A stretch of DNA of 64,000 bases from Clostridia bacterium (GCA_017626305.1 JAGAIW010000048.1:36777-100776); one strand, 5' to 3'. Positions 17,250 through 26,079 are shown, numbered from the stretch's first letter. Numbers and translations are program-made. The notes: generated by a model not told the origin, from the letters alone.

Positions 17250-17631
17250 AAACGGTTGAAATACTTCGCAATACGGCGTCGAACTCCGTTTTGTTTTGGT
17301 CACGTACGTCTATGTACGCTCCCTGCAACAAATACTCGTTCTTCTTGTCTTGCTCGCATTTGAACCGTTTTCTCTTTCAAACAAGCAACGTTAAGTTTGC
17401 GTTTGTTCTTGCTCATTTACTATCAGTAAACTCCCGTCGGTAAATGCTCATTTTCCTTGATTTACTTGTATCTAATCCGTTTTACCACTCGCGACAAGCA
17501 ACGGATTACCTTGTCTTACTTGCATCTTGCTTTGTTTTACCATTTCAAACGGGCAACGTTTGAACCAAACCATTTCAAACAAGCAACGTTAAAATAAATC
17601 AGTTTACTATCTCAACAGGAGAAAAACCGTA
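17250..17631. repeat. Intergenic repeat region between argJ and argB
   Basis: A 382-bp non-coding, pyrimidine-rich gap. It carries diverged copies of the two blocks also found after argG, plus internal repeats. CAAGCAACG-type units (about 17382-17390, 17496-17503, 17581-17588) alternate with TTTCAAAC, and CTTGATTTACTTG / CTTGTCTTACTTG occur twice. No ORF with a ribosome site is present. The argB Shine-Dalgarno site (AGGAG) is at its end. Confidence 0.6.
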
Positions 17632-18498
17632 ATGGAACTCACCAAAGCCCAAAGGGCGGAAATACTCATTCAGGCTCTGCCGTACATTCAAAAATACAAC
17701 AACAAAATTATCGTTGTCAAATACGGCGGGAACGCCATGATTAACGACGATTTAAAGGAAGCCGTTATGGGGGATATCGTCTTATTATCCCTAATCGGCA
17801 TCAAAGTCGTGCTTGTGCACGGCGGCGGCCCTGAAATCAATGAAATGCTCGATAAAATGGGCAAAAAATCGGAATTTGTCGGCGGACTTAGAGTCACCGA
17901 CAAGGAAACGGTGGACGTCGTGCAAATGGTTTTGGCAGGCAAAGTCAACAAAAACCTTGTCAACCTACTCCAAAACCGCGGTGGCAAAGCTATCGGGCTT
18001 TGCGGCATGGACGGTCACATGATTAAAGCCAAAATCGCAAACGAGCGTTTGGGTTACGTCGGCGAAATCACCGATATCAACGTTGCGCCCGTGCTGGACG
18101 TTTTGGAAAAGGGGTATATCCCCGTCGTTTCCACCGTCGGTTGCGACGATAACGGCAACGTGTACAATATCAACGCCGACACCGTAGCGGCGCGTCTTGC
18201 AGGCGAGCTCAAAGCCGAAAGCTTAATCTCTATGACGGATATCGTAGGGCTGCTCCGCGATAAGGACGACCCCACGACGCTCATTCCCAAGGTGGCGGTT
18301 TCCGAAGCGCCCAAGCTCATGCGGGACGGCGTTATCAGCGGGGGTATGATTCCCAAAGTCAACTGCTGTATCGAAGCCATTCGCCGCGGCGTGCATAAGG
18401 TGTTCATTATCGACGGGCGTATTCCCCATTCCATTCTTATTGAAGTGCTCACCGACGAAGGGGTTGGGACAATGTTCGTTTCGGGAAAACACATTTAA
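17632..18498 (+). CDS. argB: Acetylglutamate kinase
   Basis: A 288-residue amino acid kinase that phosphorylates N-acetylglutamate. KYGGNAM near residue 25, VLVHGGGPEIN near 62-72 and the C-terminal GGMIPKVNCCIEAI site are intact. This step is the usual arginine-feedback point in organisms using ArgJ. The N-terminal extension needed for the arginine-sensitive hexamer (about 25 residues before KYGG) is present. AGGAGAAAAACC precedes the ATG. argD follows after 12 bp. Confidence 0.96.
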   Translation: MELTKAQRAEILIQALPYIQKYNNKIIVVKYGGNAMINDDLKEAVMGDIVLLSLIGIKVVLVHGGGPEINEMLDKMGKKSEFVGGLRVTDKETVDVVQMVLAGKVNKNLVNLLQNRGGKAIGLCGMDGHMIKAKIANERLGYVGEITDINVAPVLDVLEKGYIPVVSTVGCDDNGNVYNINADTVAARLAGELKAESLISMTDIVGLLRDKDDPTTLIPKVAVSEAPKLMRDGVISGGMIPKVNCCIEAIRRGVHKVFIIDGRIPHSILIEVLTDEGVGTMFVSGKHI

Positions 18499-18510
18499 GG
18501 AAGTGTACAT

Positions 18511-19674
18511 ATGAACATTATTCAAACGGATAAAGAATATATCGCGCCCACGTATGCGCGTTTCCCTTTGCAAATCAAAAAAGGCAAAGGTTCTATACTC
18601 TACGACGATAAAAACAACGCCTATATCGATTTAGGCACGGGGATTGCTGTCAACTGTTTCGGCGTAGCCGACGGCAAATGGAAAAAAGCCGTCAAAAAAC
18701 AGCTTGGTAAGGTACAGCATACGTCCAACCTGTATTTTAGCGAGCCTTGCGCGTTACTCGCCAAAGAGCTTTGCGTGCGCACGGGTATGCGAAAGGTTTT
18801 CTTTTCCAACTCAGGCGCAGAAGCCAACGAATGTGCGATTAAAGCGGCAAGAAAACACGGCGAGCTTGCAAAGGGCGCTGACTATAACGTCATTATCACT
18901 TTGCAAAACAGTTTTCACGGCAGGACGATTACCACCCTTTCGGCAACGGGGCAGGACGTATTTCATCAGCATTTTACTCCCATGACGCAGGGTTTTGTGC
19001 ACGCTAAGCCCAACGATATCGAAGATATGCGCGCGCTTGTTAAAACGCACAAATGCTGCGGGATTTTGTTAGAGCTCGTGCAAGGCGAAGGCGGCGTAAT
19101 GGCGCTTAATAAAGAGTATGTTCGTCAAGTAGCCGCGCTTGCGGAAGAAGAAAATCTTTTGTTTATGGTAGACGAAGTACAAACGGGCAACGGGCGCACG
19201 GGCGCGCTGTACGCCTATATGCAATACGGCGTAAAGCCCGACGTTCTCACCACGGCAAAAGGTTTGGGCGGCGGCTTGCCTATCGGCGCAACCCTGCTTG
19301 GGGATAGAGCGGAAAAGCTATTCACCGCAGGCTTAAACGGGTCTACCTTCGGCGGTAACCCCGTGGCGTGCGCAGGGGCGTTGTCCGTCGTTCGACGTAT
19401 AGACGATAAACTTTTAAAGGAAGTTGAAAAAAAGAGCGAATATATTTTCCAAACGCTGCAAAACGCAAAGGGAGTGAAAAGCGTTTCGGGTATGGGACTT
19501 ATGATCGGTATCGAATGTGAAAAGGACGTTTCCGAAATCATTTCCCGTTGTATGGCAAGGGGTGTGCTGGTGATAAAAGCCAAAAACAAATTGCGCTTGT
19601 TGCCTGCTTTGAATATCCCTTGGAAATTATTACAAAAAGCAATAAATATTATAAAGGAAGAATGTGAAAGATAA
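18511..19674 (+). CDS. argD: Acetylornithine aminotransferase
   Basis: A 387-residue class III PLP aminotransferase converting N-acetylglutamate semialdehyde to N-acetylornithine. The PLP lysine is in TTAKGLGGGLPIGA (Lys about 250). NSGAEANECAIKAARK and FMVDEVQTGNGRTG are the expected phosphate and Asp sites. AAGGAAG lies upstream. The stop shares one base with the argF ATG. Confidence 0.95.
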   Translation: MNIIQTDKEYIAPTYARFPLQIKKGKGSILYDDKNNAYIDLGTGIAVNCFGVADGKWKKAVKKQLGKVQHTSNLYFSEPCALLAKELCVRTGMRKVFFSNSGAEANECAIKAARKHGELAKGADYNVIITLQNSFHGRTITTLSATGQDVFHQHFTPMTQGFVHAKPNDIEDMRALVKTHKCCGILLELVQGEGGVMALNKEYVRQVAALAEEENLLFMVDEVQTGNGRTGALYAYMQYGVKPDVLTTAKGLGGGLPIGATLLGDRAEKLFTAGLNGSTFGGNPVACAGALSVVRRIDDKLLKEVEKKSEYIFQTLQNAKGVKSVSGMGLMIGIECEKDVSEIISRCMARGVLVIKAKNKLRLLPALNIPWKLLQKAINIIKEECER

Positions 19675-20576
19675 TGCATTTATTAAAGTTACAAGATTTA
19701 TCCCCTAAACAAATCGTAGAAATTCTCAATACGGCAGATCAGCTGAAATTTGAGAAGAAAAACGGGATTACCCATCACCTTTTAAAAGGTAAAACGCTGG
19801 GTATGATTTTCACGAAATCGTCCACCCGTACCCGCGTTTCCTTTGAAGTGGGTATGTACGACCTTGGCGGTAGCGCGCTGTTTTTAAGCTCACGCGATTT
19901 GCAAATCGGTAGGGGCGAACCCGTTGAAGACACCGCGCGCGTGCTCTCCCGTTACTTGGACGGTATTATGATTCGCACCTTCGAGCAAAAGGAAGTGGAA
20001 GATTTGGCAAAGTACGGTTCTATCCCCGTTATCAACGGTCTTACCGATTATTGCCATCCCTGCCAAGTGCTTGCCGATTTAATGACCATTCGCGAACATA
20101 AAGGCGGCTTTACGGGCAATAAGCTTTGCTATATCGGCGACGGCAACAATATGACGAATTCCTTGATTGTCGGTGGTATTAAAATGGGTATGGAAGTTTC
20201 CGTGGCTTGTCCAAAAGGCTACGAGCCCGACGCGGAAATTATGAAATGGGCGGCGGAAAACGGCAAATTTACCTGTACGGACAACGTACTGGAAGCGGCA
20301 ACGGGCGCGGACGTGCTGTACACCGACGTTTGGGCGTCTATGGGGCAAGAATCCGAAGCGGAAGAACGTAAAAAGATTTTTACGGGCTATCAAATCAATG
20401 CAAACGTCATGAAAGTGGCAAACGAAAAAGCCATGGTCATGCATTGTTTGCCTGCGCACCGCGGCGAAGAAATTACGGCAGACGTTTTAGAAGCGCACGC
20501 AAACGAAATTTTTGACGAAGCGGAAAATAGATTACACGTACAAAAAGCCGTTTTGGTAAAATGTTTTACGGAATAA
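19674..20576 (+). CDS. argF: Ornithine carbamoyltransferase
   Basis: A 300-residue transcarbamylase making citrulline from ornithine and carbamoyl phosphate. The carbamoyl phosphate loop STRTRVSFE is at about residues 50-58, the ornithine motif HCLPAHRG at about 256-263, and YTDVWASMGQE between them. It is translationally coupled to argD (1-bp overlap, AAGGAAG inside argD). It is the last arginine gene of the cluster. Confidence 0.95.
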   Translation: MHLLKLQDLSPKQIVEILNTADQLKFEKKNGITHHLLKGKTLGMIFTKSSTRTRVSFEVGMYDLGGSALFLSSRDLQIGRGEPVEDTARVLSRYLDGIMIRTFEQKEVEDLAKYGSIPVINGLTDYCHPCQVLADLMTIREHKGGFTGNKLCYIGDGNNMTNSLIVGGIKMGMEVSVACPKGYEPDAEIMKWAAENGKFTCTDNVLEAATGADVLYTDVWASMGQESEAEERKKIFTGYQINANVMKVANEKAMVMHCLPAHRGEEITADVLEAHANEIFDEAENRLHVQKAVLVKCFTE

Positions 20577-20586
20577 GGAGACAATC

Positions 20587-21435
20587 ATGAATTACACGAT
20601 TGAAAATGGAAAAATTGCCGTAACCGTAAGTAGTGACGGCGCAGAGCTTATCAGCCTGATTAAAGACGGAAAAGAATGGATTTGGCAAAACACAACGGGA
20701 GAATGGGCAGGTCATGCGCCTATCTTATTCCCCGTATGCGGACACTTCGGCTTAAAGCACGAAGGTGTGGAATACCCCCTGCCTGCGCACGGCTTTGCCA
20801 AGCGCAAACCGTTCACCTTGGTTTCTAAATCGGACGAGAGAATAGAGCTCGTTCTTTGCGCGGACGAAAGCACGAAAGAAGTGTATCCCTTTGATTTTTG
20901 TCTGCACGTCGTTTACGCCCTTTCGGGTAGTAAATTGACGGTGGAATATATCGTGGAAAACGTAGGGGAAACGCCCTTGTATTTTGCCTGCGGCAGCCAC
21001 GAATCGTACAATCTTGACGCAAACGTGGATAATTATGCGCTTGTCTTTGAAAAGGAAGAAAACTTCGTCAATTACCACCACAATTCCCAAGGCTATCTCA
21101 CGGGCGAAACTTCCGATTACGGAACGGGCAAAACGTTTGCCCTGCCCTATGATTACCTGCAAGAAAGCCGAACGGTTATTTTCAAGGACTTGAACTCCCG
21201 CAAGGTTACCCTGTGCGAAAAGAACGGCAAGCAAGTAGCACACATTACCTTTGACGGTTTTGCTAACTTGTTGCTTTGGCGCGCGGCAAATACGCCGTAT
21301 ATTTGTATCGAGCCTTGGACGAATTTGCCCGATCCCGACGGTGTTCCCGACGTGGAATTTTCCACCAAAGCAGGGGTTATCAAGGTGGAAGTTGGACAAG
21401 TCAAGAAAATGGTGCGCACCATTGAATACCTTTGA
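20587..21435 (+). CDS. Aldose 1-epimerase family protein (GalM-like)
   Basis: A 282-residue protein with the galactose mutarotase-like beta-sandwich: an opening ISLIKDGKEWIWQ, a catalytic-region PLPAHGFAKRKPF and HESYNLD. It is closer to the YihR/LacX-like or hexose-6-phosphate epimerase group than to classical GalM. It interconverts anomers of an unidentified sugar. It starts 10 bp after argF and is probably read through from the arginine operon, although its function is unrelated. Confidence 0.82.
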   Translation: MNYTIENGKIAVTVSSDGAELISLIKDGKEWIWQNTTGEWAGHAPILFPVCGHFGLKHEGVEYPLPAHGFAKRKPFTLVSKSDERIELVLCADESTKEVYPFDFCLHVVYALSGSKLTVEYIVENVGETPLYFACGSHESYNLDANVDNYALVFEKEENFVNYHHNSQGYLTGETSDYGTGKTFALPYDYLQESRTVIFKDLNSRKVTLCEKNGKQVAHITFDGFANLLLWRAANTPYICIEPWTNLPDPDGVPDVEFSTKAGVIKVEVGQVKKMVRTIEYL

Positions 21436-21436
21436 T

Positions 21437-21649
21437 ATGCCAGAAATACGCTTAGGAAAATATCGCCATTTTAAGGGCAACGAATACGAAGTGCTTGGGT
21501 TTGCTAAGCACTCTGAAACAGGGGAAGACATGGTGATTTATCGCGCGTTATACGGCGAAAGACAGGTGTGGACGCGTCCTGCAAGCATGTGGAATGAACG
21601 GGTGGAACGGGACGGAAAAACCTTTGCTCGCTTTACCTTTATCGGCTAA
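21437..21649 (+). CDS. DUF1653 domain protein
   Basis: A 70-residue protein matching the DUF1653 pattern: LGKYRHFKGNEYEVLG, then HSETGEDMVIYRALYGERQVWTRP and the C-terminal RFTFIG. The function is unknown; the family is widespread, small and cytosolic. The ATG at 21437 sits 1 bp after the epimerase stop, so translation is likely coupled. Confidence 0.88.
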   Translation: MPEIRLGKYRHFKGNEYEVLGFAKHSETGEDMVIYRALYGERQVWTRPASMWNERVERDGKTFARFTFIG

Positions 21650-21677
21650 AACGGACGGGGTATGTATAAGATAAAAC

Positions 21678-21706
21678 AAAAAAAGTCTCAATAAGAGACT
21701 TTTTTT
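21678..21706. terminator. Bidirectional terminator between DUF1653 and XRE genes
   Basis: Perfect stem AAAAAAAGTCTC / GAGACTTTTTTT (21678-21689, 21695-21706) with loop AATAA. It has U-runs on both strands and serves the convergent genes on each side. Confidence 0.85.
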
Positions 21707-21709
21707 GTT

Positions 21710-21910
21710 TTATTCGATTATTCCTAAAAGGTAATCGGTACTTTCCCCGAAAAATGCGGCAAGTGTAATAATTGCCGTGGCGGTAGGTTCGGTTTTTCCT
21801 AATTCCCACTTGGCAATCGCCGACTGACTAATCCCCGTTGCTTTCGCAAGCTCCATTTGGCTTAAATTATTTTGTATACGCAACTCTTTAATTCGCTCTT
21901 GAAATTTCAT
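21710..21910 (-). CDS. XRE-family transcriptional regulator
   Basis: A 66-residue single-domain HTH protein of the Cro/C1 type: IKELRIQNNLSQMELAKATGISQSAIAKWELGKTEPTATAI. It probably binds as a dimer to the 16-18-bp palindromes in the divergent promoter next to it, repressing both the lipoprotein gene and itself. No Shine-Dalgarno site precedes the ATG. A minus-strand TATACT box ends exactly 6 nt before it, suggesting a leaderless mRNA. Confidence 0.9.
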   Translation of the reverse strand: MKFQERIKELRIQNNLSQMELAKATGISQSAIAKWELGKTEPTATAIITLAAFFGESTDYLLGIIE

Positions 21911-21930
21911 AATACTAGTATATATAATTT

Positions 21931-21973
21931 AAGTCTAAAAATACTTGACAAGTCTTATAAGACTTGCTATAAT
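21931..21973 (+). promoter_or_regulatory. Promoter with two XRE operators
   Basis: TTGACA (21945-21950), 17-bp spacer, TATAAT (21968-21973) drives the lipoprotein gene. An 18-bp perfect palindrome CAAGTCTTATAAGACTTG (21949-21966) fills the spacer. A related site AAGTCTAAAAATACTT (21931-21946) lies one 19-bp step upstream and overlaps the region facing the XRE gene. This is a classical autorepressor layout. Confidence 0.8.
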
Positions 21974-22001
21974 AGGAGTATAAATTTTTTGGAGGTGTTC
22001 T

Positions 22002-22403
22002 ATGAGTAGAACGAGAAATCTTTTATTGCATTTTTTGTTAGTCTTACTGTTTATTTGTATGTTACCTTTAACGGCGTGTGCTGGGGCGGTAGAGGGTACT
22101 TATAAATTCAAAAAACTCACCTATCAAGAAGGCGGCATGAGTATAGAGTTGGAAGTAGGTGAAAAATTTATGGGTATGATGACCTTATCAGAAGATTTTG
22201 CTAAAATTACGTTAAATCAAGATGGTACGGTTGTCGTAACTATTCAAGCGGGCGAAGAAGCGGAAACTTCTACTGGAACATGGGCAAAAGCGGAAACGGG
22301 AAAAATTGCACTTACTTTTAATGGGGAAACGGAAACTTGTGATTGTGATGGAAAAACGCTCTCTATGGAAATGAATGGTATGAAATTAGTTCTTGAAAAA
22401 TAA
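22002..22403 (+). CDS. Small lipoprotein, function unknown
   Basis: A 133-residue protein with a type II signal peptide and lipobox LTAC (Cys about 26). The mature part resembles small lipocalin-like or copper-amine-type beta domains (GTYKFKKLTY...ITLNQDGTVVVTI...GTWAKAETGKIALTFNGETETCDCDGKTLSMEM), seen as alternating beta-strands. I recognise no named family with certainty. GGAGGTG precedes the ATG. Expression is probably controlled by the divergent XRE protein. Confidence 0.75.
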   Translation: MSRTRNLLLHFLLVLLFICMLPLTACAGAVEGTYKFKKLTYQEGGMSIELEVGEKFMGMMTLSEDFAKITLNQDGTVVVTIQAGEEAETSTGTWAKAETGKIALTFNGETETCDCDGKTLSMEMNGMKLVLEK

Positions 22404-22406
22404 AAC

Positions 22407-22756
22407 AAAAACGGGCTTAAGGGCGTTTCCCTTAGGGAATTTTAGTCCATAACAAAAGTATAGCACACTATACTTCGCTAAAAGCGAAATGTAGTGTGCT
22501 TTTCTTGTCCACAAAAGATTAAATTTTAATAAGTTATATTTTTAGCCTTGTGGCTAAAAGTGATATGCAAAACAGGTTTTGCGTTATATTTTGACTTATA
22601 AGTCAAAGTTATATTAAATAAATCCTTAACTTGCCGTAGGCAAATATAACTGCCGTAAGGCAATATAACTTGCGTAAGCAAATCTAACAAATCCGTAAGG
22701 ATTTATTTAGTTGTCGCTTTTTCCTACGGGAAGAGCGACTACGTAAGCCCGTTTTT
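22407..22756 (-). repeat. Hairpin-array repeat element, copy B, within 13-bp inverted repeats
   Basis: The core (22462-22739) is copy B of the element at 10821-11101, in the opposite orientation. Linkers and hairpin order are kept but stems differ in a compensated way: GCGAC/GTCGC in A becomes TTTGACTT/AAGTCAAA, GCAAGA/TCTTGC becomes GCAAAAC/GTTTTGC, and CGCC/GGCG becomes TTGCC/GGCAA. The AGCACACTA/TAGTGTGCT terminal hairpin and the TAAATAAATCC/GGATTTATTTA long-range pair are retained. The whole is enclosed by AAAAACGGGCTTA (22407-22419) and TAAGCCCGTTTTT (22744-22756). It separates the convergent lipoprotein and iron-sulfur protein genes. Confidence 0.85.
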
Positions 22757-22781
22757 TGCTACAAAGAAAAAATGGATAGAA

Positions 22782-23453
22782 TTATAATTTGTTTTTAGGA
22801 CAAACCTTAATACAAATACCGCATACGCTGCCCCGTCCGATATCTTGAAAATGCTCTTTCATATACCGCGAGCATTTTTCCGCGTCGAAATTACGCTGTC
22901 CGTCCGTCGTCGGCTTTTCCCCGTAAATTGCCCCCGCAGGACAAGCGTTTTTGCAAAGAGTGCAATCGCCGCAACCGTTTTGTATTACGGGCAATTCGCT
23001 TTCGAGCGGCGCGTTTGTCAGCACGGTGGCAAGGCGGAGCTTGCTACCGTATTCGCTAGATAAAAACAAACCGCTTTTTCCCACGAACCCCAAACCCGAT
23101 AAGCAAGCGACGGTTTTGTGTGACACTACGCCGCGATAGGGGTTATGTTTACCAAGGCTTTGGCTTGCCGCCACGGGAAAGGCTTGATATCCTGCCTTTT
23201 CCAACTCGCGCGAAAGACGAAAGGCGATTTGATCAAGCAAAGCGTTGGCGGCGCGATAATGCTGAAAGTACGTAAAAGACGGCGCGCCGTCTATGGTGGC
23301 AAGCACCGCGTCGGAGAGCTTTACCCCGATAGATACCGCATGGGAAAGGGTAGGCAACTCCTTGACGGGCGATACCCCTAAATCGCAAAAGCCGCAAACG
23401 TCCGCGCCCTGCGCTTTGGCGAAGAGTTTTAACTGTTCCTGTAAAGCCGTCAT
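22782..23453 (-). CDS. Epoxyqueuosine reductase-like iron-sulfur protein (QueG-related, short)
   Basis: A 223-residue protein with a ferredoxin-type double cluster region: CGDCTLCKNACPAGAI and CGICIKVCPKNKL give two Cys-rich 4Fe-4S motifs at the C-terminus. The N-terminal part (SIGVKLSDAV...HYRAANALLDQIAFRLSRELEKAGYQAFPV...HKTVACLSGLGFVGKSGL) follows the QueG pattern. QueG is about 370 residues with a cobalamin-binding and HEAT extension, absent here, so a queuosine role is uncertain. It overlaps the upstream transporter gene by 4 bp. Confidence 0.75.
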   Translation of the reverse strand: MTALQEQLKLFAKAQGADVCGFCDLGVSPVKELPTLSHAVSIGVKLSDAVLATIDGAPSFTYFQHYRAANALLDQIAFRLSRELEKAGYQAFPVAASQSLGKHNPYRGVVSHKTVACLSGLGFVGKSGLFLSSEYGSKLRLATVLTNAPLESELPVIQNGCGDCTLCKNACPAGAIYGEKPTTDGQRNFDAEKCSRYMKEHFQDIGRGSVCGICIKVCPKNKL

Positions 23454-24613
23454 ACGAGCATACCCCCAACCAAGAGTAGTATTCCCAAAAATGCGAAGTT
23501 GAACAAAGAAAATAAAAGGATATATTTTTTACCTTGTCCTTCGTTGTGCTTGACGTATTCGCGGAAGGTAATCAAGCTAGCAAGCGACGAAATCAGCGTA
23601 CCGCAACCGCCGATATTTACGCCGATCAGCAAGGCTTGCCAGTTCGTAGTAAATTGCGAAAGCAAAATTGCCGAGGGCACGTTGCTAATCACCTGACAGG
23701 ACAGGGCGGAAAAGAACAGTACGTTTTGAGCCAGTAAGCTTTCAAATAGCGTTTTGACTGCGTCGATACGCGCCATATTCCCCGAAAAGATAAAGAACAT
23801 AACGAAGGTGAACAAAAGCCCGTAGTCCACGTCCTTCAACGCTTTTCTATCCATAAACAGTAAAACGGCGGGAATGACGATAAGCCCAAGCTCGAAGGGA
23901 ATGACGCGGAATACGATAACGATAGACAGGATAAATAAAAGGGAATAGACCACCGTTCTTCCTACGGGAAGGGAAACCTTCTCATCTGCAAGCTCTAAGG
24001 GCTCTTTTTTCACGCAAAGACAGCAAAGGGTGATAAGGAGCACGGAAACGAGAAAGGGGATAAGCATGGTTGCCATAAAATCCCCCGTAGGGATATGAAA
24101 TTTCGTGTATAAATACAGGTTTTGCGGATTGCCGAAGGGGGTCAACATACCGCCAAGGTTGGCGGCGATATTTTGCATAATAAAGGTAAACGCCATATGT
24201 TTTTGTTTGCCCGTCGTGTGTAACACAAAATATCCCAAGGGCAAAAAGGTCAAAAGCGCCATGTCGTTGGCGATAAGCATTGAACCCAAGAAAGTTACGT
24301 ACACAAGCGCCAAAATGCTCGCTCTCGTCGTCTTGAACACCTGCACGATTTTTTTGGCTAGAATATAGAAAAAGTGGATATTCTTAAACGCGCAAACCAC
24401 GGCGAGCACGCAAAATAAACAGGTCAGCGTTTTCCAGTCGAAATAAGAAAGATACTGTATATCGGGCGGTACGATAATTGCCGTTACCGTCGCCGCCAAA
24501 GTAGCGATACACAAAACTGCGTTCTTTTTTAAGAACGATAAAATGCCGTGCGTGATATCCTGCGCATGGATATGGTGTTTTTTTGCTCCGTGAGCTCTGG
24601 CTATCGTATGCAT
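23450..24613 (-). CDS. SLC13/ArsB-type anion transporter (permease)
   Basis: A 387-residue membrane protein with about 10-11 hydrophobic helices of the ion transporter superfamily (ArsB/NhaD/CitM/SLC13). The helix-loop signatures LANDMALLTFLPLGYF and GGMLTPFGNPQNLYLY (a substrate-site motif) are visible. The substrate (citrate, sulfate, arsenite or Na+/H+) cannot be decided. GGAGAAGA precedes the ATG, and a promoter is visible (24646-24674). It is co-transcribed with the overlapping QueG-like gene. Confidence 0.82.
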   Translation of the reverse strand: MHTIARAHGAKKHHIHAQDITHGILSFLKKNAVLCIATLAATVTAIIVPPDIQYLSYFDWKTLTCLFCVLAVVCAFKNIHFFYILAKKIVQVFKTTRASILALVYVTFLGSMLIANDMALLTFLPLGYFVLHTTGKQKHMAFTFIMQNIAANLGGMLTPFGNPQNLYLYTKFHIPTGDFMATMLIPFLVSVLLITLCCLCVKKEPLELADEKVSLPVGRTVVYSLLFILSIVIVFRVIPFELGLIVIPAVLLFMDRKALKDVDYGLLFTFVMFFIFSGNMARIDAVKTLFESLLAQNVLFFSALSCQVISNVPSAILLSQFTTNWQALLIGVNIGGCGTLISSLASLITFREYVKHNEGQGKKYILLFSLFNFAFLGILLLVGGMLV

Positions 24614-24645
24614 ATTCTTCTCCGTTTTCGTTCGTGCCGCAGAAT

Positions 24646-24674
24646 ATTATAATACTTTCCCCTAAAAAAAGCAA
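24646..24674 (-). promoter_or_regulatory. Promoter of the anion transporter operon
   Basis: On the minus strand, TTGCTT (24674-24669), 17-bp spacer, TATAAT (24651-24646). Confidence 0.7.
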
Positions 24675-24754
24675 ATCATTTTCGCGCGTTTTTTATAAAA
24701 AACGCCAAGGACAAATATCTTCCTTTTTTCGCACGAATTATTCTACCTTTTTGC

Positions 24755-24783
24755 TTGACTTTTTAAAATATGAATACTATAAT
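24755..24783 (+). promoter_or_regulatory. Promoter of the MFS gene
   Basis: TTGACT (24755-24760), 17-bp spacer, TATAAT (24778-24783), followed by GAAAGGAAG and ATG at 24817. Confidence 0.8.
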
Positions 24784-24816
24784 GATAGACGAAAATAAGA
24801 AAGGAAGTACGGCATC

Positions 24817-26061
24817 ATGGGAAGAAAAAAAGCGTGGGGGCGTTCGACGTGGCTGTTGGCGCTGTGTTGGCTCGTTTACACCGCGTCTTTGCTCGGCAAA
24901 GTCAACTATGCGGCGAATATTTCGCAAATAGAAGAATTTTTCAAGGTATCGCACGCACGCGCAGGCGTGGCAAGTACTTGCTACTTTTTTGCGTACGGTA
25001 TCGGACAGGTCGTCAACGGCGTTTGCTGTAAACGTTATAACGTACGGTATGCCATTTTCGGCGGATTACTCGTTTCCGCGGCGGCAAATTTATGCGTACC
25101 CGTTATCGGGAATTTTGAACTCATTCCCTATTTTTGGCTTGTCAACGGGTTTGCGCTGTCTATGCTTTGGCCGTGCTTAATCCGCCTGCTTAGTGAAACG
25201 CTACCCAAGCAAGAAATGGTGCGCGCGTCCGTTGTAATGGGCACGACGACGGCGGTGGGGACGGTGCTGGTATATAGCTCGTCCGCATTGTTTGCGGCGG
25301 TTACCACCTTTCACGCGGCGTTTTACTTGGCGGCGATTCTCGTTCCCGTCGTTGCTATCGTATGGCTGCTTGCCTATCCCGCGTTGACCCGTAAAGACGA
25401 AGGTCAACCTGCGGAAGAAGAAGTCGCGCCCGCGCCTACGCAAACGCAACAAACGGGCGGCAAAGCGTCCAAAGAAATGTTGGTAGTTATTTGCCTTTTG
25501 GCGCTGTTCGCTATCGCGGTCAACCTGCTTATGGACGGGTCGCGTACATGGGTGCCGTCCATTCTCAAAGAAAACTTTGCCTTGGACGCGTCGTTTTCCA
25601 TTTTATTAACGCTGTGCTTACCGCTCGTAAGCATTTTCGGAAACTTCTTTGCCAACGTGCTGTATAAAAAGACGAAAAACTTCGTTATGTCTATCGGCTT
25701 GCTGTTCTTTGGCGCGGCGCTGTTTATCGTCGGCGTTCTCTTCTCGCTCAGTATTTCGTCGTTCGTGCTTTGTATCGCCTGCTTTGCGCTGGTTAGCTTT
25801 TTGACGGGGAGCTGTAACTCCACGATTACGAGTATCTTCCCTTTGCAGATGAAGGGTAAAGTCAATTCGGGTATGATTGCAGGGGTGCTGAACGGCTTTT
25901 GCTACGTGGGCAGTACGATAAGCTCGTACGGGCTTGGCTTGGTCGCTGATTTTTGGGGCTGGGAAGCGGTGTTCTATTTATTCCTTGCGGTGGCGATTGC
26001 CGTTACCGTAATTGCGGGCGTATATTGCTTTATCAACGGACTTATCAAGAAACGCAAATAA
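24817..26061 (+). CDS. Major facilitator superfamily transporter
   Basis: A 414-residue carrier with 12 predicted helices and a hydrophilic central loop (about residues 195-220). The region FAYGIGQVVNGVCCKRYNVRYAIFGGLLVSAAANL matches the cytoplasmic loop after helix 2 of the organophosphate:phosphate antiporter (GlpT/UhpT-like) branch. It may import a sugar phosphate or related anion. It has its own promoter and a terminator after it; divergent from the anion transporter and convergent with an AraC regulator. Confidence 0.82.
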   Translation: MGRKKAWGRSTWLLALCWLVYTASLLGKVNYAANISQIEEFFKVSHARAGVASTCYFFAYGIGQVVNGVCCKRYNVRYAIFGGLLVSAAANLCVPVIGNFELIPYFWLVNGFALSMLWPCLIRLLSETLPKQEMVRASVVMGTTTAVGTVLVYSSSALFAAVTTFHAAFYLAAILVPVVAIVWLLAYPALTRKDEGQPAEEEVAPAPTQTQQTGGKASKEMLVVICLLALFAIAVNLLMDGSRTWVPSILKENFALDASFSILLTLCLPLVSIFGNFFANVLYKKTKNFVMSIGLLFFGAALFIVGVLFSLSISSFVLCIACFALVSFLTGSCNSTITSIFPLQMKGKVNSGMIAGVLNGFCYVGSTISSYGLGLVADFWGWEAVFYLFLAVAIAVTVIAGVYCFINGLIKKRK

Positions 26062-26079
26062 GTATAAATAAAAAAGACG

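Noticed and set aside
17250..17631. T-box leader upstream of argB
   Set aside because: No T-box sequence or specifier stem is visible, and the gap shares repeats with a gap after argG instead.
22462..22739. CRISPR array reading of the hairpin element
   Set aside because: Repeats are short inverted pairs with different stems, not identical direct repeats with unique spacers, and no cas genes are present.
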